64,000 bases of DNA from Megachile rotundata. Its lineage: Eukaryota > Arthropoda > Insecta > Hymenoptera > Megachilidae. The stretch spans positions 1,066,501 to 1,130,500 of the forward strand of contig NW_027473348.1 in assembly GCF_050947335.1 (NCBI RefSeq), written 5' to 3'. The notes beneath the pieces were generated by a model. It saw only the letters and a program-made list of their open reading frames with translations. It made no database searches and was not told the DNA's origin. Within the stretch, counting starts at the first letter, position 1. Every line of letters begins with the position of its first letter. Positions 23,939 to 36,237 of the stretch are shown piece by piece. The translations under genes were made by a program, and so were the position numbers.

Positions 23939-24222
23939 GATTGAGATTGCGTGATTGTGGTTGCGGGATTGAGGTTGCGTGATTGTGGTTGCGTGATTGT
24001 GATTGCGTGATTGTGATTGCGTGATTGTGATTGCGTGATTGTGATTGCGTGATTGTGATTGCGTGATTTTGATTGCGTGATTTTGATTGCGTGATTGTGA
24101 TTGCGTGATTGTGATTGCGTGATTGTGATTGCGTGATTGTGATTGCGTGATTGTGATTGCGTGATTGTGATTGCGTGATTGTAATTGCGTGATTGTGGTT
24201 GCGTGATTGTGATTACGTGATG
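23939..24222 (+). repeat. E block, about 19 units
   Basis: Longest E block. It begins with irregular GTGGTTGCG and GAGGTTGCG units, includes two GATTTTGATT units, and ends in GTAATTGCG, then GATTACGTGATGG, the exit shared with the short E blocks. Confidence 0.9.
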
Positions 24223-24546
24223 GTGATTGTGTGATGGTGATTGTGTGATTGTGATTGTGGGATTGTGACTGTGTGATCGTGATTGTGTGATCGTGATTGT
24301 GGGATTGTGATTGTGGGATTGTGACTGTGTGATGGTGTGATTGCGATGGTGTGATTGTGATTGTGCGATCGTGATTGTGGGATCGTGATTCTGTGATCGT
24401 GATTGTGTGATCGTGATTGTGTGATCGCGATTGTGTGATCGTGATTGTGTGGCCGTGATTGTGTGATCGTGATTGTGCGATCGTGTTTGTGTGATCGTGA
24501 TTGTGATTTTGGTTGTGTGATTGTGATTGTGTGACTGTGATTGTGT

Positions 24547-24728
24547 GATAGTGACTGTGTGATCGTGATTGTGTGATCGTGATTGTGTTTGTGATTGTGT
24601 GAATGTGACTGCGGGATTGTGATTGTGTGTTGGTGGTTGTGTGGTCGTGATTGTGTGATTGTGCTTGTGTGATTGTGATTGTGTGATCGTGATTGTGTGA
24701 TCGTGATTGTGGGTTTGTGACTATATGA
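24547..24728 (+). repeat. H3 cassette, copy 2
   Basis: GATAGT 24,547, GTTGG 24,629, GACTATATGA 24,719. Private changes are GAATGTGACTGCGGG and GTGCTTGTG. Confidence 0.89.
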
Positions 24729-25210
24729 TTGTGTGATTGTGATTGTGTGATTGTGATTGTGTGATTGTGATTGTGTGATTGTGATTGTGTGATTGTGATT
24801 GTGTGATTGTGATTGTGTGACTGTGATTGTGTGACTGTGATTGTGGGATTGTGACTGTGTGATCGTGATTGTGTGATCGTTATTGTGGGATTGTGATTAT
24901 GGGATTGTGACTGTGTGATTGAGTGATTGTGATTGTGTGATTGTGATTGTGTGACTGTGATTGTGTGATTGTGATTGTGGGATTGTGATTGTGATTGTGT
25001 GATTGTGATTGTGTGAGTGGGACTGTGTGATTGTGATTGTGATTGTGTGATTGTGATTGTGTGATCGTGATTGTGTGATCGTCATTGTGTGATTGTGATT
25101 GTGTGATTGTGTGATTGTGATTGTGTTATTGTGATTTTGTGATTGTGATTGTGTGACTGTGATTGTGTGATTGTGATTGTGTCATTGTGATTGTGTGATT
25201 GTGTGATTGT

Positions 25211-25520
25211 GACTCTGTGACTGTGATTGTGATATTGTGATTGTGTGATTCTGATTGTGTGGTTGTGATTGTGTGATCGTGACTGTGTGATCGTAATTGT
25301 GTGATGGTGATTGTGGGATTGTGACTGTGTGATCGTGATTGTGTGATCGTGATTGTGCGATTGTGACTGTGTGATTGTGTGATTGTGTGACTGTGCGACT
25401 GTGTGACTGTGTGATTGTGATTGTGTGATCGTGATTGTGTGACTGTAGTTGTGGGAGTGTGATTGTGTGATTGTGTGATCGTGACTGTGCGATCGTGATT
25501 GTGTGATCGTGATTGTGATT
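25211..25520 (+). repeat. H1 cassette, copy 6
   Basis: Intact, GATATTG at 25,231 and CTGTAG at 25,443. Contains a private GATGGTGATTG near 25,304. Confidence 0.9.
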
Positions 25521-25620
25521 GTGTGATTGTGATTGTGTGATTGTGATTGTGTGATTGTGATTGTGTGATTGTGATTGTGTGATTGTGATTGTGTGATTGT
25601 GATGGTGTGATTGTGATTTT

Positions 25621-25656
25621 GTGATTGTGATTGTGATTGTGATTGTGATTGTGATT
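25621..25656 (+). repeat. 6-mer run (GTGATT)6
   Basis: Six copies, preceded by the variants GATGG and GATTTTG in the last A units. A six-copy 8-mer run follows at 25,919-25,966. Confidence 0.92.
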
Positions 25657-26096
25657 GTGTGACTGTGTGATTGTGATTGTGTGATCGTGATTGTGTGATC
25701 GTGATTTTGTGATCGTGATTGTGCGATTGTGACTGTGTGTTTGTGTGATTGTGATTGTGTGATTGTGATTGTGATTGTGTGACTATGTGATTGTGATTGT
25801 GTGATCGTGATTGTGTGGTCGTGATTGTGTGATTGTGCTATTGTGATTGTGCTATTGTGATTGTGTGATTGTGATTGTGTGATTGTGATTGTGTGATTGT
25901 GATTGTGTGATTGTGATTGTGTGATTGTGTGATTGTGTGATTGTGTGATTGTGTGATTGTGTGATTGTGATTGTGTGATTGTGATTGTGTGATTGTGATT
26001 GTGTGACTGTGATTGTGTGATTGTGATTGTGTGATTGTGATTGTGTGATTGTGATTGTGTGATTGTGATTGTGTGATCGTGATTGTGGGATTGTGA

Positions 26097-26178
26097 TTGC
26101 GTGATTGTACTGTGATTGCGTGATTGTGATTGCGTGATTGTAATTGCGTGATTGTGGTTGCGTGATTGTGATTACGTG
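26097..26178 (+). repeat. E block with odd-length TTGTACTGTG unit
   Basis: One unit is 19 bp because of a 5-bp gain around TAC (26,108). The repeat register of all following sequence is therefore shifted by an odd number. The same event is seen at 44,985, 49,528, 54,471, 55,978 and 59,755. Confidence 0.9.
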
Positions 26179-26787
26179 ATGGTGATTGTGTGATGGTGAT
26201 TGTGTGATTGTGATTGTGGGATTGTGACTGTGTGATCGTGATTGTGTGATCGTGATTGTGGGATTGTGATTGTGGGATTGTGACTGTGTGATGGTGTGAT
26301 TGCGATGGTGTGATTGTGATTGTGCGATCGTGATTGTGGGATCGTGATTCTGTGATCGTGATTGTGTGATCGTGATTGTGTGATCGCGATTGTGTGATCG
26401 TGATTGTGTGGCCGTGATTGTGTGATCGTGATTGTGCGATCGTGTTTGTGTGATCGTGATTGTGATTTTGGTTGTGTGATTGTGATTGTGTGACTGTGAT
26501 TGTGTGATCGTGATTGTGCGATCGTGATTGTGTGATCGTGATTGTGTGATCGTGATTGTGTGATCGTGATTGTGTGATCGTGATTGTGTGGTCGTGATTG
26601 TGTGATCGTAATTGTGTGATCCTGTTTGTGTGATCGTGATTGTGATTGAGATTGCGTGATTGTGATTGTGTGACTGTGATTGTGTGACTGTGATTGTGTG
26701 ATCGTGATTGTGTGATCGTGATTGTGTGATCGTGATTGTGTGATCGTGAATGTGTGATCGTGATTGTGTGATTGTGTTATTGTGATT

Positions 26788-26997
26788 GCGCGATTGTGAT
26801 TGCGCGATTGTGATTGCGCGATTGTGATTGCGCGATTGTGATTGCGCGATTGTGATTGCGCGATTTTGATTGCGCGATTTTGATTGCGCGATTGTGATTG
26901 CGCGATTGTGATTGCGCGATTGTGATTGCGCGATTGTGATTGCGCGATTGTGATTGCGCGATTGTGATTGCGCGATTGTGATTGCGCGATTGTGATT
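26788..26997 (+). repeat. C block, 15 units
   Basis: Two consecutive GATTTTGATT units. It leads through two 8-mers and a B unit into D, without the GATAGCGCG edge. Confidence 0.91.
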
Positions 26998-27027
26998 GTG
27001 TGATTGTGTGATTGTGTGATCGTGATT

Positions 27028-27237
27028 GTGCGATCGTGTTTGTGCGATCGTGATTGTGCGATCGTGATTGTGCGATCGTGATTGTGCGATCGTGATTGTG
27101 CGATCGTGATTGTGCGATCGTGATTGTGCGATCGTGATTGTGCGATCGTGATTGTGCGATCGTGATTGTGCGATCGTGATTGTGCGATCGTGATTGTGCG
27201 ACCGTGATTGTGCGATCGTGATTGTGCGATCGTGATT
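27028..27237 (+). repeat. D block, 15 units
   Basis: GTGTTT first unit and GTGCGACC antepenultimate unit. Confidence 0.91.
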
Positions 27238-28690
27238 GTGTGGTCGTGATTGTGTGATCGTAATTGTGTGATCCTGTTTGTGTGATCGTGATTGTGTGAT
27301 CGTGATTGTGTGGTCGTGATTGTGTGATCGTAATTGTGTGATCCTGTTTGTGTGATCGTGATTGTGATTGAGATTGTGTGATTGTGATTGTGTGACTGTG
27401 ATTGTGTGACTGTGATTGTGTGATCGTGATTGTGTGATCGTGATTGTGTGATCGTGATTGTGTGATCGTGATTGTGTGATCGTGATTGTGGGATTGTGAC
27501 TGTGTCATTGTGTGATCGTGATTGTGTGGCCGTGATTGTGTGATCGTGATTGTGCGATCGTGTTTGTGTGATCGTGATTGTGATTGTGATTGTGTGATTG
27601 TGTGATTGTGATTGTGTGATTGTGATTGTGTGACTGTGATTGTGTGATTGTGATTGTGGGATTGTGATTGTGATTGTGTGACTGTGGTTGTGTGGTTGTG
27701 GTTGTGGGATTGTGATTTTGTGATTGTGTGATGGTGATTGTGCGATCGTGATTGTGTGATCGTGATTGTGTGATCGTGATTGTGTGATTGTGATTGTGTG
27801 ACTGTGTGATTGTGATTGTGTGATCGTGATTGCGTGATCGTGATTGTGTGATCGTTATTGTGTGATTGTGTTATTGTGATTGTGTGATTGTGATTGTGTG
27901 ATTGTGATTGTGTGATTGAGTGATTGTGATTGTGTGATTGTGATTGTGTGACTGTGATTGTGTGATTGTGATTGTGGGATTGTGATTGTGATTGTGTGAT
28001 TGTGATTGTGTGAGTGTGATTGTGTGATTGTGATTGTGTGAGTGTGATTGTGTGATTGTGTGATTGTGTGATTGTGATTGTGTGATTGTGATTGTGTGGC
28101 CGTGATTGTGTGATCGTGATTTTGTGATCGTGATTGTGTGATTGTGTGATTGTGATTGTGTTATTGTGATTTTGTGATTGTGATTGTGTGACTGTGATTG
28201 TGTGATAGTGACTGTGTGATCGTGATTGTGTGATCGTGATTGTGTTTGTGATTGTGTGATTGTGACTGTGGGATTGTGATTGTGTGTTGGTGGTTGTGTG
28301 GTCGTGATTGTGTGATTGTGATTGTGTGATTGTGATTGTGTGGCTGTGATTGTGTGATTGTGATTGTGTGATCGTGATTGTGTGATCGTGATTGTGGGAT
28401 TGTGATTATGGGATTGTGACTGTGTGATTGAGTGGTTGTGATTGTGTGATTGTGATTGTGTGACTGTGATTGTGTGATTGTGATTGTGGGATTGTGATTG
28501 TGATTGTGTGATTGTGATTGTGTGAGTGTGATTGTGTGATTGTGTGATTGTGATTGTGTGAGTGTGATTGTGTGATTGTGATAGTGTGATCGTGATTGTG
28601 TGATCGTGATTTTGTGATCGTGATTGTGTGATTGTGTGATTGTGATTGTGATTGTGTTATTGTGATTTTGTGATTGTGAATGTGTGATTG
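27238..28690 (+). repeat. Mosaic stretch with truncated H3
   Basis: Holds GACTGTGTCATTG near 27,499 (also near 34,441, 43,680 and 53,245), GACTGTGGTTG at 27,681, and an H3 lacking its right landmark: GATAGT 28,204 and GTTGG 28,286 (82 bp), then a jump to GATTATGGG. Two further H3 copies, at 43,776 and 53,340, are truncated at the same point. Confidence 0.84.
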
Positions 28691-29659
28691 TGATTGTGTG
28701 ATAGTGACTGTGTGATCGTGATTGTGTGATCGTGATTGTGTGATTGTGATTGTGTGATTGTGATTGCGTGATTGTGATTGTGCGATCGTGACTGTGTGAT
28801 CGTGATTGTGTGATCGTGATTGTGCGATTGTGATTGTGATTGTGTGACTGTGTGATTGTGACTGTGTGACTGTGTGATTGTGATTGTGTGATCGTGATTG
28901 TGTGGTCGTGATTGTGTGATTGTGTGATTGTGATTGTGTGATTGTGATTGTGTGATTGTGATTGTGTGATTGTGATTGTGTGATTGTGATTGTGTGATTG
29001 TGATTGTGTGATTGTGATTGTGTGATTGTGTGATTGTGATTGTGATTGTGTGATTGTGTGATTGTGATTGTGTGATTGTGATTGTGTGACTGTGATTGTG
29101 TGACTGTGATTGTGGGATTGTGATTGTGATTGAGTGACTGTGGTTGTGTGGTTGTGATTGTGGGATTGTGATTGTGTGATTGTGTGATCGTGACTGTGCG
29201 ATCGTGATTGTGTGATCGTGATTGTGTGATTGTGATTGTGATTGTGTGACTGTGTGATTGTGATTGTGTGATCGTGATTGCGTGATCGTGATTGTGTGAT
29301 CGTTATTGTGTGATTGTGTTATTGTGATTGTGTGATTGTGATTGTGTGATTGAGTGATTGTGATTGTGTGATTGTGATTGTGTGATTGTGATTGTGTGAC
29401 TGTGATTGTGTGATTGTGATTGTGGGATTGTGATTGTGATTGTGTGATTGTGATTGTGTGAGTGTGATTGTGTGATTGTGATTGTGTGATTGTGTGATTG
29501 TGTGATTGTGTGATTGTGATTGTGTGATTGTGATTGTGTGATTGTGATTGTGTGGTCGTGATTGTGTGATCGTGATTGTGTGATCGTGATTGTGTCATTG
29601 GGTGATTGTGATTGTGTTATTGTGATTTTGTGATTGTGATTGTGTGATTGTGATTGTGT

Positions 29660-29855
29660 GATAGTAACTGTGTGATCGTGATTGTGTGATCGTGATTGTG
29701 TGATCGTGATTGTGTTTGTGATTGTGTGATTGTGACTGTGGGATTGTGATTGTGTGTTGGTGGTTGTGTGGTCGTGATTGTGTGATTGTGATTGTGTGAT
29801 TGTGATTGTGTGATCGTGATTGTGTGATCGTGATTATGGGTTTGTGACTATATGA
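29660..29855 (+). repeat. H3 cassette, copy 3
   Basis: GATAGT to GTTGG is 96 bp here, one extra B unit compared with the usual 82. Confidence 0.9.
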
Positions 29856-30071
29856 TTGTGTGATTGTGATTGTGTGATTGTGATTGTGTGATTGTGATTG
29901 TGTGATTGTGATTGTGTGATTGTGATTGTGTGATTGTGATTGTGTGACTGTGATTGTGTGATTGCGTGATTGTGATTGTGTTATTGTGATTTTGTGATTG
30001 TGATTGTGTGACTGTGATTATGTGACTGTGATTGTGTGATTGTGATTGTGTCATTGTGATTGTGTGATTGT

Positions 30072-30381
30072 GACTCTGTGACTGTGATTGTGATATTGTG
30101 ATTGTGTGATTCTGATTGTGTGGTTGTGATTGTGTGATCGTGACTGTGTGATCGTAATTGTGTGATCGTGATTGTGGGATTGCGACTGTGTGATCGTGAC
30201 TGTGTGATCGTGATTGTGCGATTGTGACTGTGTGATTGTGTGATTGTGTGACTGTGCGACTGTGTGACTGTGTGATTGTGATTGTGTGATCGTGATTGTG
30301 TGACTGTAGTTGTGGGAGTGTGATTGTGTGATTGTGTGATCGTGACTGTGCGATCGTGATTGTGTGATCGTGATTGTGATT
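30072..30381 (+). repeat. H1 cassette, copy 7
   Basis: GATATTG 30,092 and CTGTAG 30,304. Carries GGGATTGCGACTG, shared only with copy 8. There is no 6-mer run to its right: A units pass straight to GATTGTGGGATCG. Confidence 0.9.
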
Positions 30382-30931
30382 GTGTGATTGTGATTGTGTG
30401 ATTGTGATTGTGTGATTGTGATTGTGTGATTGTGATTGTGTGATCGTGATTGTGGGATCGTGATTCTGTGATCGTGATTGTGTGATCGTGATTGTGTCAT
30501 CGCGATTGTGTGATCGTGATTGTGTGGCCGTGATTGTGTGGTCGTGATTGTGCGATCGTGTTTGTGTGATCGTGATTGTGATTTTGGTTGTGTGATTGTG
30601 ATTGTGTGACTGTGATTGTGTGATCGTGATTGTGCGATCGTGATTGTGTGATCGTGATTGTGTGATCGTGATTGTGTGATCGTGATTGTGTGATCGTGAT
30701 TGTGTGGTCGTGATTGTGTGATCGTAATTGTGTGATCCTGTTTGTGTGATCGTGATTGTGATTGAGATTGTGTGATTGTGATTGTGTGACTGTGATTGTG
30801 TGACTGTGATTGTGTGATCGTGATTGTGTGATCGTGATCGTGTGATCGTGATTGTGTGATCGTGATTGTGTGATCGTGATTGTGTGATCGTGAATGTGTG
30901 ATCGTGATTGTGTGATTGTGTTATTGTGATT

Positions 30932-31099
30932 GCGCGATTGTGATTGCGCGATTGTGATTGCGCGATTGTGATTGCGCGATTGTGATTGCGCGATTTTGAT
31001 TGCGCGATTGTGATTGCGCGATTGTGATTGCGCGATTGTGATTGCGCGATGGTGATTGCGCGATTGTGATTGCGCGATTGTGATAGCGCGATTGTGATT
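30932..31099 (+). repeat. C block, 12 units
   Basis: Includes a GCGATGGTG unit and the GATAGCGCG right edge. Same size as its duplicate at 36,802. Confidence 0.92.
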
Positions 31100-31115
31100 G
31101 TGTGATTGTGTGATT

Positions 31116-31297
31116 GTGCGATCGTGTTTGTGCGATCGTGATTGTGCGATCGTGATTGTGCGATCGTGATTGTGCGATCGTGATTGTGCGATCGTGATTG
31201 TGCGATCGTGATTGTGCGATCGTGATTGTGCGATCGTGATTGTGCGATCGTGATTGTGCGACCGTGATTGTGCGATCGTGATTGTGCGATCGTGATT
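31116..31297 (+). repeat. D block, 13 units
   Basis: Standard edges. Same size as the duplicate at 36,986. Confidence 0.92.
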
Positions 31298-31611
31298 GTG
31301 TGGTCGTGATTGTGTGATCGTAATTGTGTGATCCTGTTTGTGTGATCGTGATTGTGTGATCGTGATTGTGTGATCGTGATTGTGTGATCGTGATTGTGTG
31401 GTCGTGATTGTGTGATCGTAATTGTGTGATCCTGTTTGTGTGATCGTGATTGTGATTGAGATTGTGAGATTGTGATTGTGTGACTGTGATTGTGTGACTG
31501 TGATTGTGTGATCGTGATTGTGTGATCGTGATTGTGTGATCGTGATTGTGTGATCGTGGTTGTGTGATCGTGAATGTGTGATCGGGATTGTGTGATTGTG
31601 TTATTGTGATT

Positions 31612-31815
31612 GCGCGATTGTGATTGCGCGATTGTGATTGCGCGATTGTGATTGCGCGATTTTGATTGCGCGATTGTGATTGCGCGATTGTGATTGCGCG
31701 ATTGTGATTGCGCGATTGTGATTGCGTGATTGTGGTTGCGTGATTATGATTGCGTGATTGTGATTGCGTGATTGTGATTGCGTGATTGTGATTGCGTGAT
31801 TGTGATTGCGTGATT
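31612..31815 (+). repeat. C block (8 units) passing into E block
   Basis: C units to about 31,723, then GCGTG units with GTGGTTGCG second and one GATTATGATTG. Preceded by GATCGGGATTG. Confidence 0.9.
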
Positions 31816-32153
31816 GTGATTGTGTGATTGTGATTGTGTGATTGTGATTGTGTGATTGTGATTGTGTGATTGTGATTGTGTGATTGTGATTGTGTGACTG
31901 TGATTGTGTGATTGTGATTGTGGGATTGTGATTGTGATTGTGTGATTGTGATTGTGTGAGTGGGACTGTGTGATTGTGATTGTGATTGTGTGATTGTGAT
32001 TGTGTGATCGTGATTGTGTGATCGTCATTGTGTGATTGTGATTGTGTGATTGTGTGATTGTGATTGTGTTATTGTGATTTTGTGATTGTGATTGTGTGAC
32101 TGTGATTGTGTGATTGTGATTGTGTCATTGTGATTGTGTGATTGTGTGATTGT

Positions 32154-32443
32154 GACTCTGTGACTGTGATTGTGATATTGTGATTGTGTGATTCTGATTG
32201 TGTGGTTGTGATTGTGTGATCGTGACTGTGTGATCGTAATTGTGTGATCGTGATTGTGGGATTGTGACTGTGTGATCGTGATTGTGTGATCGTGATTGTG
32301 CGATTGTGACTGTGTGATTGTGTGATTGTGTGACTGTGCGACTGTGTGACTGTGTGATTGTGATTGTGTGATCGTGATTGTGTGATTGTGTGATTGTGTG
32401 ATCGTGACTGTGCGATCGTGATTGTGTGATCGTGATTGTGATT
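32154..32443 (+). repeat. H1 cassette with 20-bp deletion
   Basis: GATATTG is at 32,174, but the CTGTAG segment is missing. Comparison with intact copies shows exactly 20 bp lost (ACTGTAG through GAGTGTG) between two GTGTG repeats. The landmarks to its right are 20 bp closer than expected. Confidence 0.9.
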
Positions 32444-32633
32444 GTGTGATTGTGATTGTGTGATTGTGATTGTGTGATTGTGATTGTGTGATTGTGATTG
32501 TGTGATTGTGATTGTGTGATTGTGATTGTGTGATTGTGATTGTGTGATTGTGATTGTGTGATTGTGATTGTGTGATTGTGATTGTGTGATTGTGATTGTG
32601 ATTGTGATTGTGATTGTGATTGTGATTGTGATT
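32440..32633 (+). repeat. A run then (GTGATT)7
   Basis: About 10 A units, then seven 6-mers from 32,592, followed by GTGTGACTG. Confidence 0.9.
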
Positions 32634-33775
32634 GTGTGACTGTGTGATTGTGATTGTGTGATCGTGATTGTGTGATCGTGATTTTGTGATCGTGATTGTG
32701 CGATTGTGACTGTGTGTTTGTGTGATTGTGATTGTGTGATTGTGATTGTGTGACTATGTGATTGTGATTGTGTGATCGTGATTGTGTGGTCGTGATTGTG
32801 TGATTGTGCTATTGTGATTGTGCTATTGTGATTGTGTGATTGTGATTGTGTGATTGTGATTGTGTGATTGTGATTGTGTGATTGTGATTGTGTGATTGTG
32901 ATTGTGTGATTGTGATTGTGTGATTGTGTGATTGTGTGATTGTGTGATTGTGTGATTGTGTGATTGTGATTGTGTGATTGTGATTGTGTGATTGTGATTG
33001 TGTGACTGTGATTGTGTGATTGGGATTGTGTGATTGTGATTGTGTGATTGTGATTGTGTGATTGTGATTGTGTGATCGTGACTGTGTGATCGTGACTGTG
33101 TGGTCGTGTGTGTGTGATCGTGATTGTGGGTTTGTGACTGTGTGATTGTGTGATTGTGATTGTGTGACTGTGATTGTGTGACTGTGATTGTGTGACTGTG
33201 ATTGTGGGATTGTGACTGTGTGATCGTGATTGTGTGATCGTGATTGTGGGATTGTGATTGTGGGATTGTGACTGTGTGATGGTGTGATTGCGATGGTGTG
33301 ATTGTGATTGTGCGATCGTGATTGTGGGATCGTGATTCTGTGATCGTGATTGTGTGATCGTGATTGTGTGATCGCGATTGTGTGATCGTGATTGTGTGGC
33401 CGTGATTGTGTGATCGTGATTGTGCGATCGTGTTTGTGTGATCGTGATTGTGATTTTGGTTGTGTGATTGTGATTGTGTGACGGTGATTGTGTGATCGTG
33501 ATTGTGCGATCGTGATTGTGTGATCGTGATTGTGTGATCGTGATTGTGTGATCGTGATTGTGTGATCGTGATTGTGTGATCGTGATTGTGTGATCGTAAT
33601 TGTGTGATCCTGTTTGTGTGAGCGTGATTGTGATTGAGATTGTGTGATTGTGATTGTGTGACTGTGATTGTGTGACTGTGATTGTGTGATCGTGATTGTG
33701 TGATCGTGATTGTGTGATCGTGATTGTGTGATCGTGAATGTGTGATCGTGATTGTGTGATTGTGTAATTGTGATT

Positions 33776-33957
33776 GCGCGATTGTGATTGCGCGATTGTG
33801 ATTGCGCGATTGTGATTGCGCGATTGTGATTGCGCGATTTTGATTGCGCGATTTTGATTGCGCGATTGTGATTGCGCGATTGTGATTGCGCGATTGTCAT
33901 TGCGCGATTGTGATTGCGCGATTGTGATTGCGCGATTGTGATTGCGCGATTGTGATT
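33776..33957 (+). repeat. C block, 13 units
   Basis: Paralogous to blocks at 43,080 (5 units) and 52,476 (17 units). All three are entered through the rare edge GTGTAATTG in place of GTGTTATTG. Confidence 0.92.
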
Positions 33958-33987
33958 GTGTGATTGTGTGATTGTGTGATCGTGATT

Positions 33988-34169
33988 GTGCGATCGTGTT
34001 TGTGCGATCGTGATTGTGCGATCGTGATTGTGCGATCGTGATTGTGCAATCGTGATTGTGCGATCGTGATTGTGCGATCGTGATTGTGCGATCGTGATTG
34101 TGCGATCGTGATTGTGCGATCGTGATTGTGCGACCGTGATTGTGCGATCGTGATTGTGCGATCGTGATT
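33988..34169 (+). repeat. D block, 13 units
   Basis: Contains a private GTGCAATCG unit near 34,046. The GTGCGACC mark is third from the end. Confidence 0.91.
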
Positions 34170-35515
34170 GTGTGGTCGTGATTGTGTGATCGTTATTGTG
34201 TGATCCTGTTTGTGTGATCGTGATTGTGTGATCGTGATTGTGTGATCGTGATTGTGTGGTCGTGATTGTGTGATCGTAATTGTGTGATCCTGTTTGTGTG
34301 ATCGTGATTGTGATTGAGATTGTGTGATTGTGATTGTGTGACTGTGATTGTGTGACTGTGATTGTGTGATCGTGATTGTGTGATCGTGATTGTGTGATCG
34401 TGATTGTGTGATCGTGATTGTGTGATCGTGATTGTGGGATTGTGACTGTGTCATTGTGTGATCGTGATTGTGTGGCCGTGATTGTGTGATCGTGATTGTG
34501 CGATCGTGTTTGTGTGATCGTGATTGTGATTGTGATTGTGTGATAGTGACTGTGTGATCGTGATTGTGTGATCGTGATTGTGTGATTGTGATTGTGTGAT
34601 TGTGATTGCGTGATTGTGATTGTGCGATCGTGACTGTGTGATCGTGATTGTGTGATCGTGATTGTGCGATTGTGATTGTGATTGTGTGACTGTGTGATTG
34701 TGACTGTGTGACTGTGTGATTGTGATTGTGTGATCGTGATTGTGTGGTCGTGATTGTGTGATTGTGTGATTGTGATTGTGTGATTGTGATTGTGTGATTG
34801 TGATTGTGTGATTGTGATTGTGTGATTGTGATTGTGTGATTGTGATTGTGTGATTGTGATTGTGTGATTGTGATTGTGTGATTGTGTGATTGTGATTGTG
34901 ATTGTGTGATTGTGTGATTGTGATTGTGTGATTGTGATTGTGTGACTGTGATTGTGTGACTGTGATTGTGGGATTGTGATTGTGATTGAGTGACTGTGGT
35001 TGTGTGGTTGTGATTGTGGGATTGTGATTGTGTGATTGTGTGATCGTGACTGTGCGATCGTGATTGTGTGATCGTGATTGTGTGATTGTGATTGTGATTG
35101 TGTGACTGTGTGATTGTGATTGTGTGATCGTGATTGCGTGATCGTGATTGTGTGATCGTTATTGTGTGATTGTGTTATTGTGATTGTGTGATTGTGATTG
35201 TGTGATTGAGTGATTGTGATTGTGTGATTGTGATTGTGTGATTGTGATTGTGTGACTGTGATTGTGTGATTGTGATTGTGGGATTGTGATTGTGATTGTG
35301 TGATTGTGATTGTGTGAGTGTGATTGTGTGATTGTGATTGTGTGATTGTGTGATTGTGTGATTGTGTGATTGTGACTGTGTGATTGTGATTGTGTGATTG
35401 TGATTGTGTGGTCGTGATTGTGTGATCGTGATTGTGTGATCGTGATTGTGTCATTGGGTGATTGTGATTGTGTTATTGTGATTTTGTGATTGTGATTGTG
35501 TGATTGTGATTGTGT

Positions 35516-35711
35516 GATAGTAACTGTGTGATCGTGATTGTGTGATCGTGATTGTGTGATCGTGATTGTGTTTGTGATTGTGTGATTGTGACTGTGGGAT
35601 TGTGATTGTGTGTTGGTGGTTGTGTGGTCGTGATTGTGTGATTGTGATTGTGTGATTGTGATTGTGTGATCGTGATTGTGTGATCGTGATTATGGGTTTG
35701 TGACTATATGA
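35516..35711 (+). repeat. H3 cassette, copy 4
   Basis: 96 bp then 90 bp between landmarks, exactly as in copy 3. Confidence 0.9.
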
Positions 35712-35927
35712 TTGTGTGATTGTGATTGTGTGATTGTGATTGTGTGATTGTGATTGTGTGATTGTGATTGTGTGATTGTGATTGTGTGATTGTGATTGTG
35801 TGACTGTGATTGTGTGATTGCGTGATTGTGATTGTGTTATTGTGATTTTGTGATTGTGATTGTGTGACTGTGATTATGTGACTGTGATTGTGTGATTGTG
35901 ATTGTGTCATTGTGATTGTGTGATTGT

Positions 35928-36237
35928 GACTCTGTGACTGTGATTGTGATATTGTGATTGTGTGATTCTGATTGTGTGGTTGTGATTGTGTGATCGTGAC
36001 TGTGTGATCGTAATTGTGTGATCGTGATTGTGGGATTGCGACTGTGTGATCGTGACTGTGTGATCGTGATTGTGCGATTGTGACTGTGTGATTGTGTGAT
36101 TGTGTGACTGTGCGACTGTGTGACTGTGTGATTGTGATTGTGTGATCGTGATTGTGTGACTGTAGTTGTGGGAGTGTGATTGTGTGATTGTGTGATCGTG
36201 ACTGTGCGATCGTGATTGTGTGATCGTGATTGTGATT
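35928..36237 (+). repeat. H1 cassette, copy 8
   Basis: GATATTG 35,948 and CTGTAG 36,160. Shares GGGATTGCGACTG with copy 7. Confidence 0.9.

Larger units (their letters stand above)
28691..31360 (+). repeat. Direct duplication SD2, left copy
   Basis: Matches 34,535-37,240. The offset is 5842 bp at GATAGT, 5856 from 29,137 to 30,304, and 5870 from the C block on, so there are two one-unit length differences in about 2.7 kb. Private marks shared by the pair are GTCATTGGGTG, GTCATCGCG, and GCGATGGTG within the C block. Confidence 0.91.
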
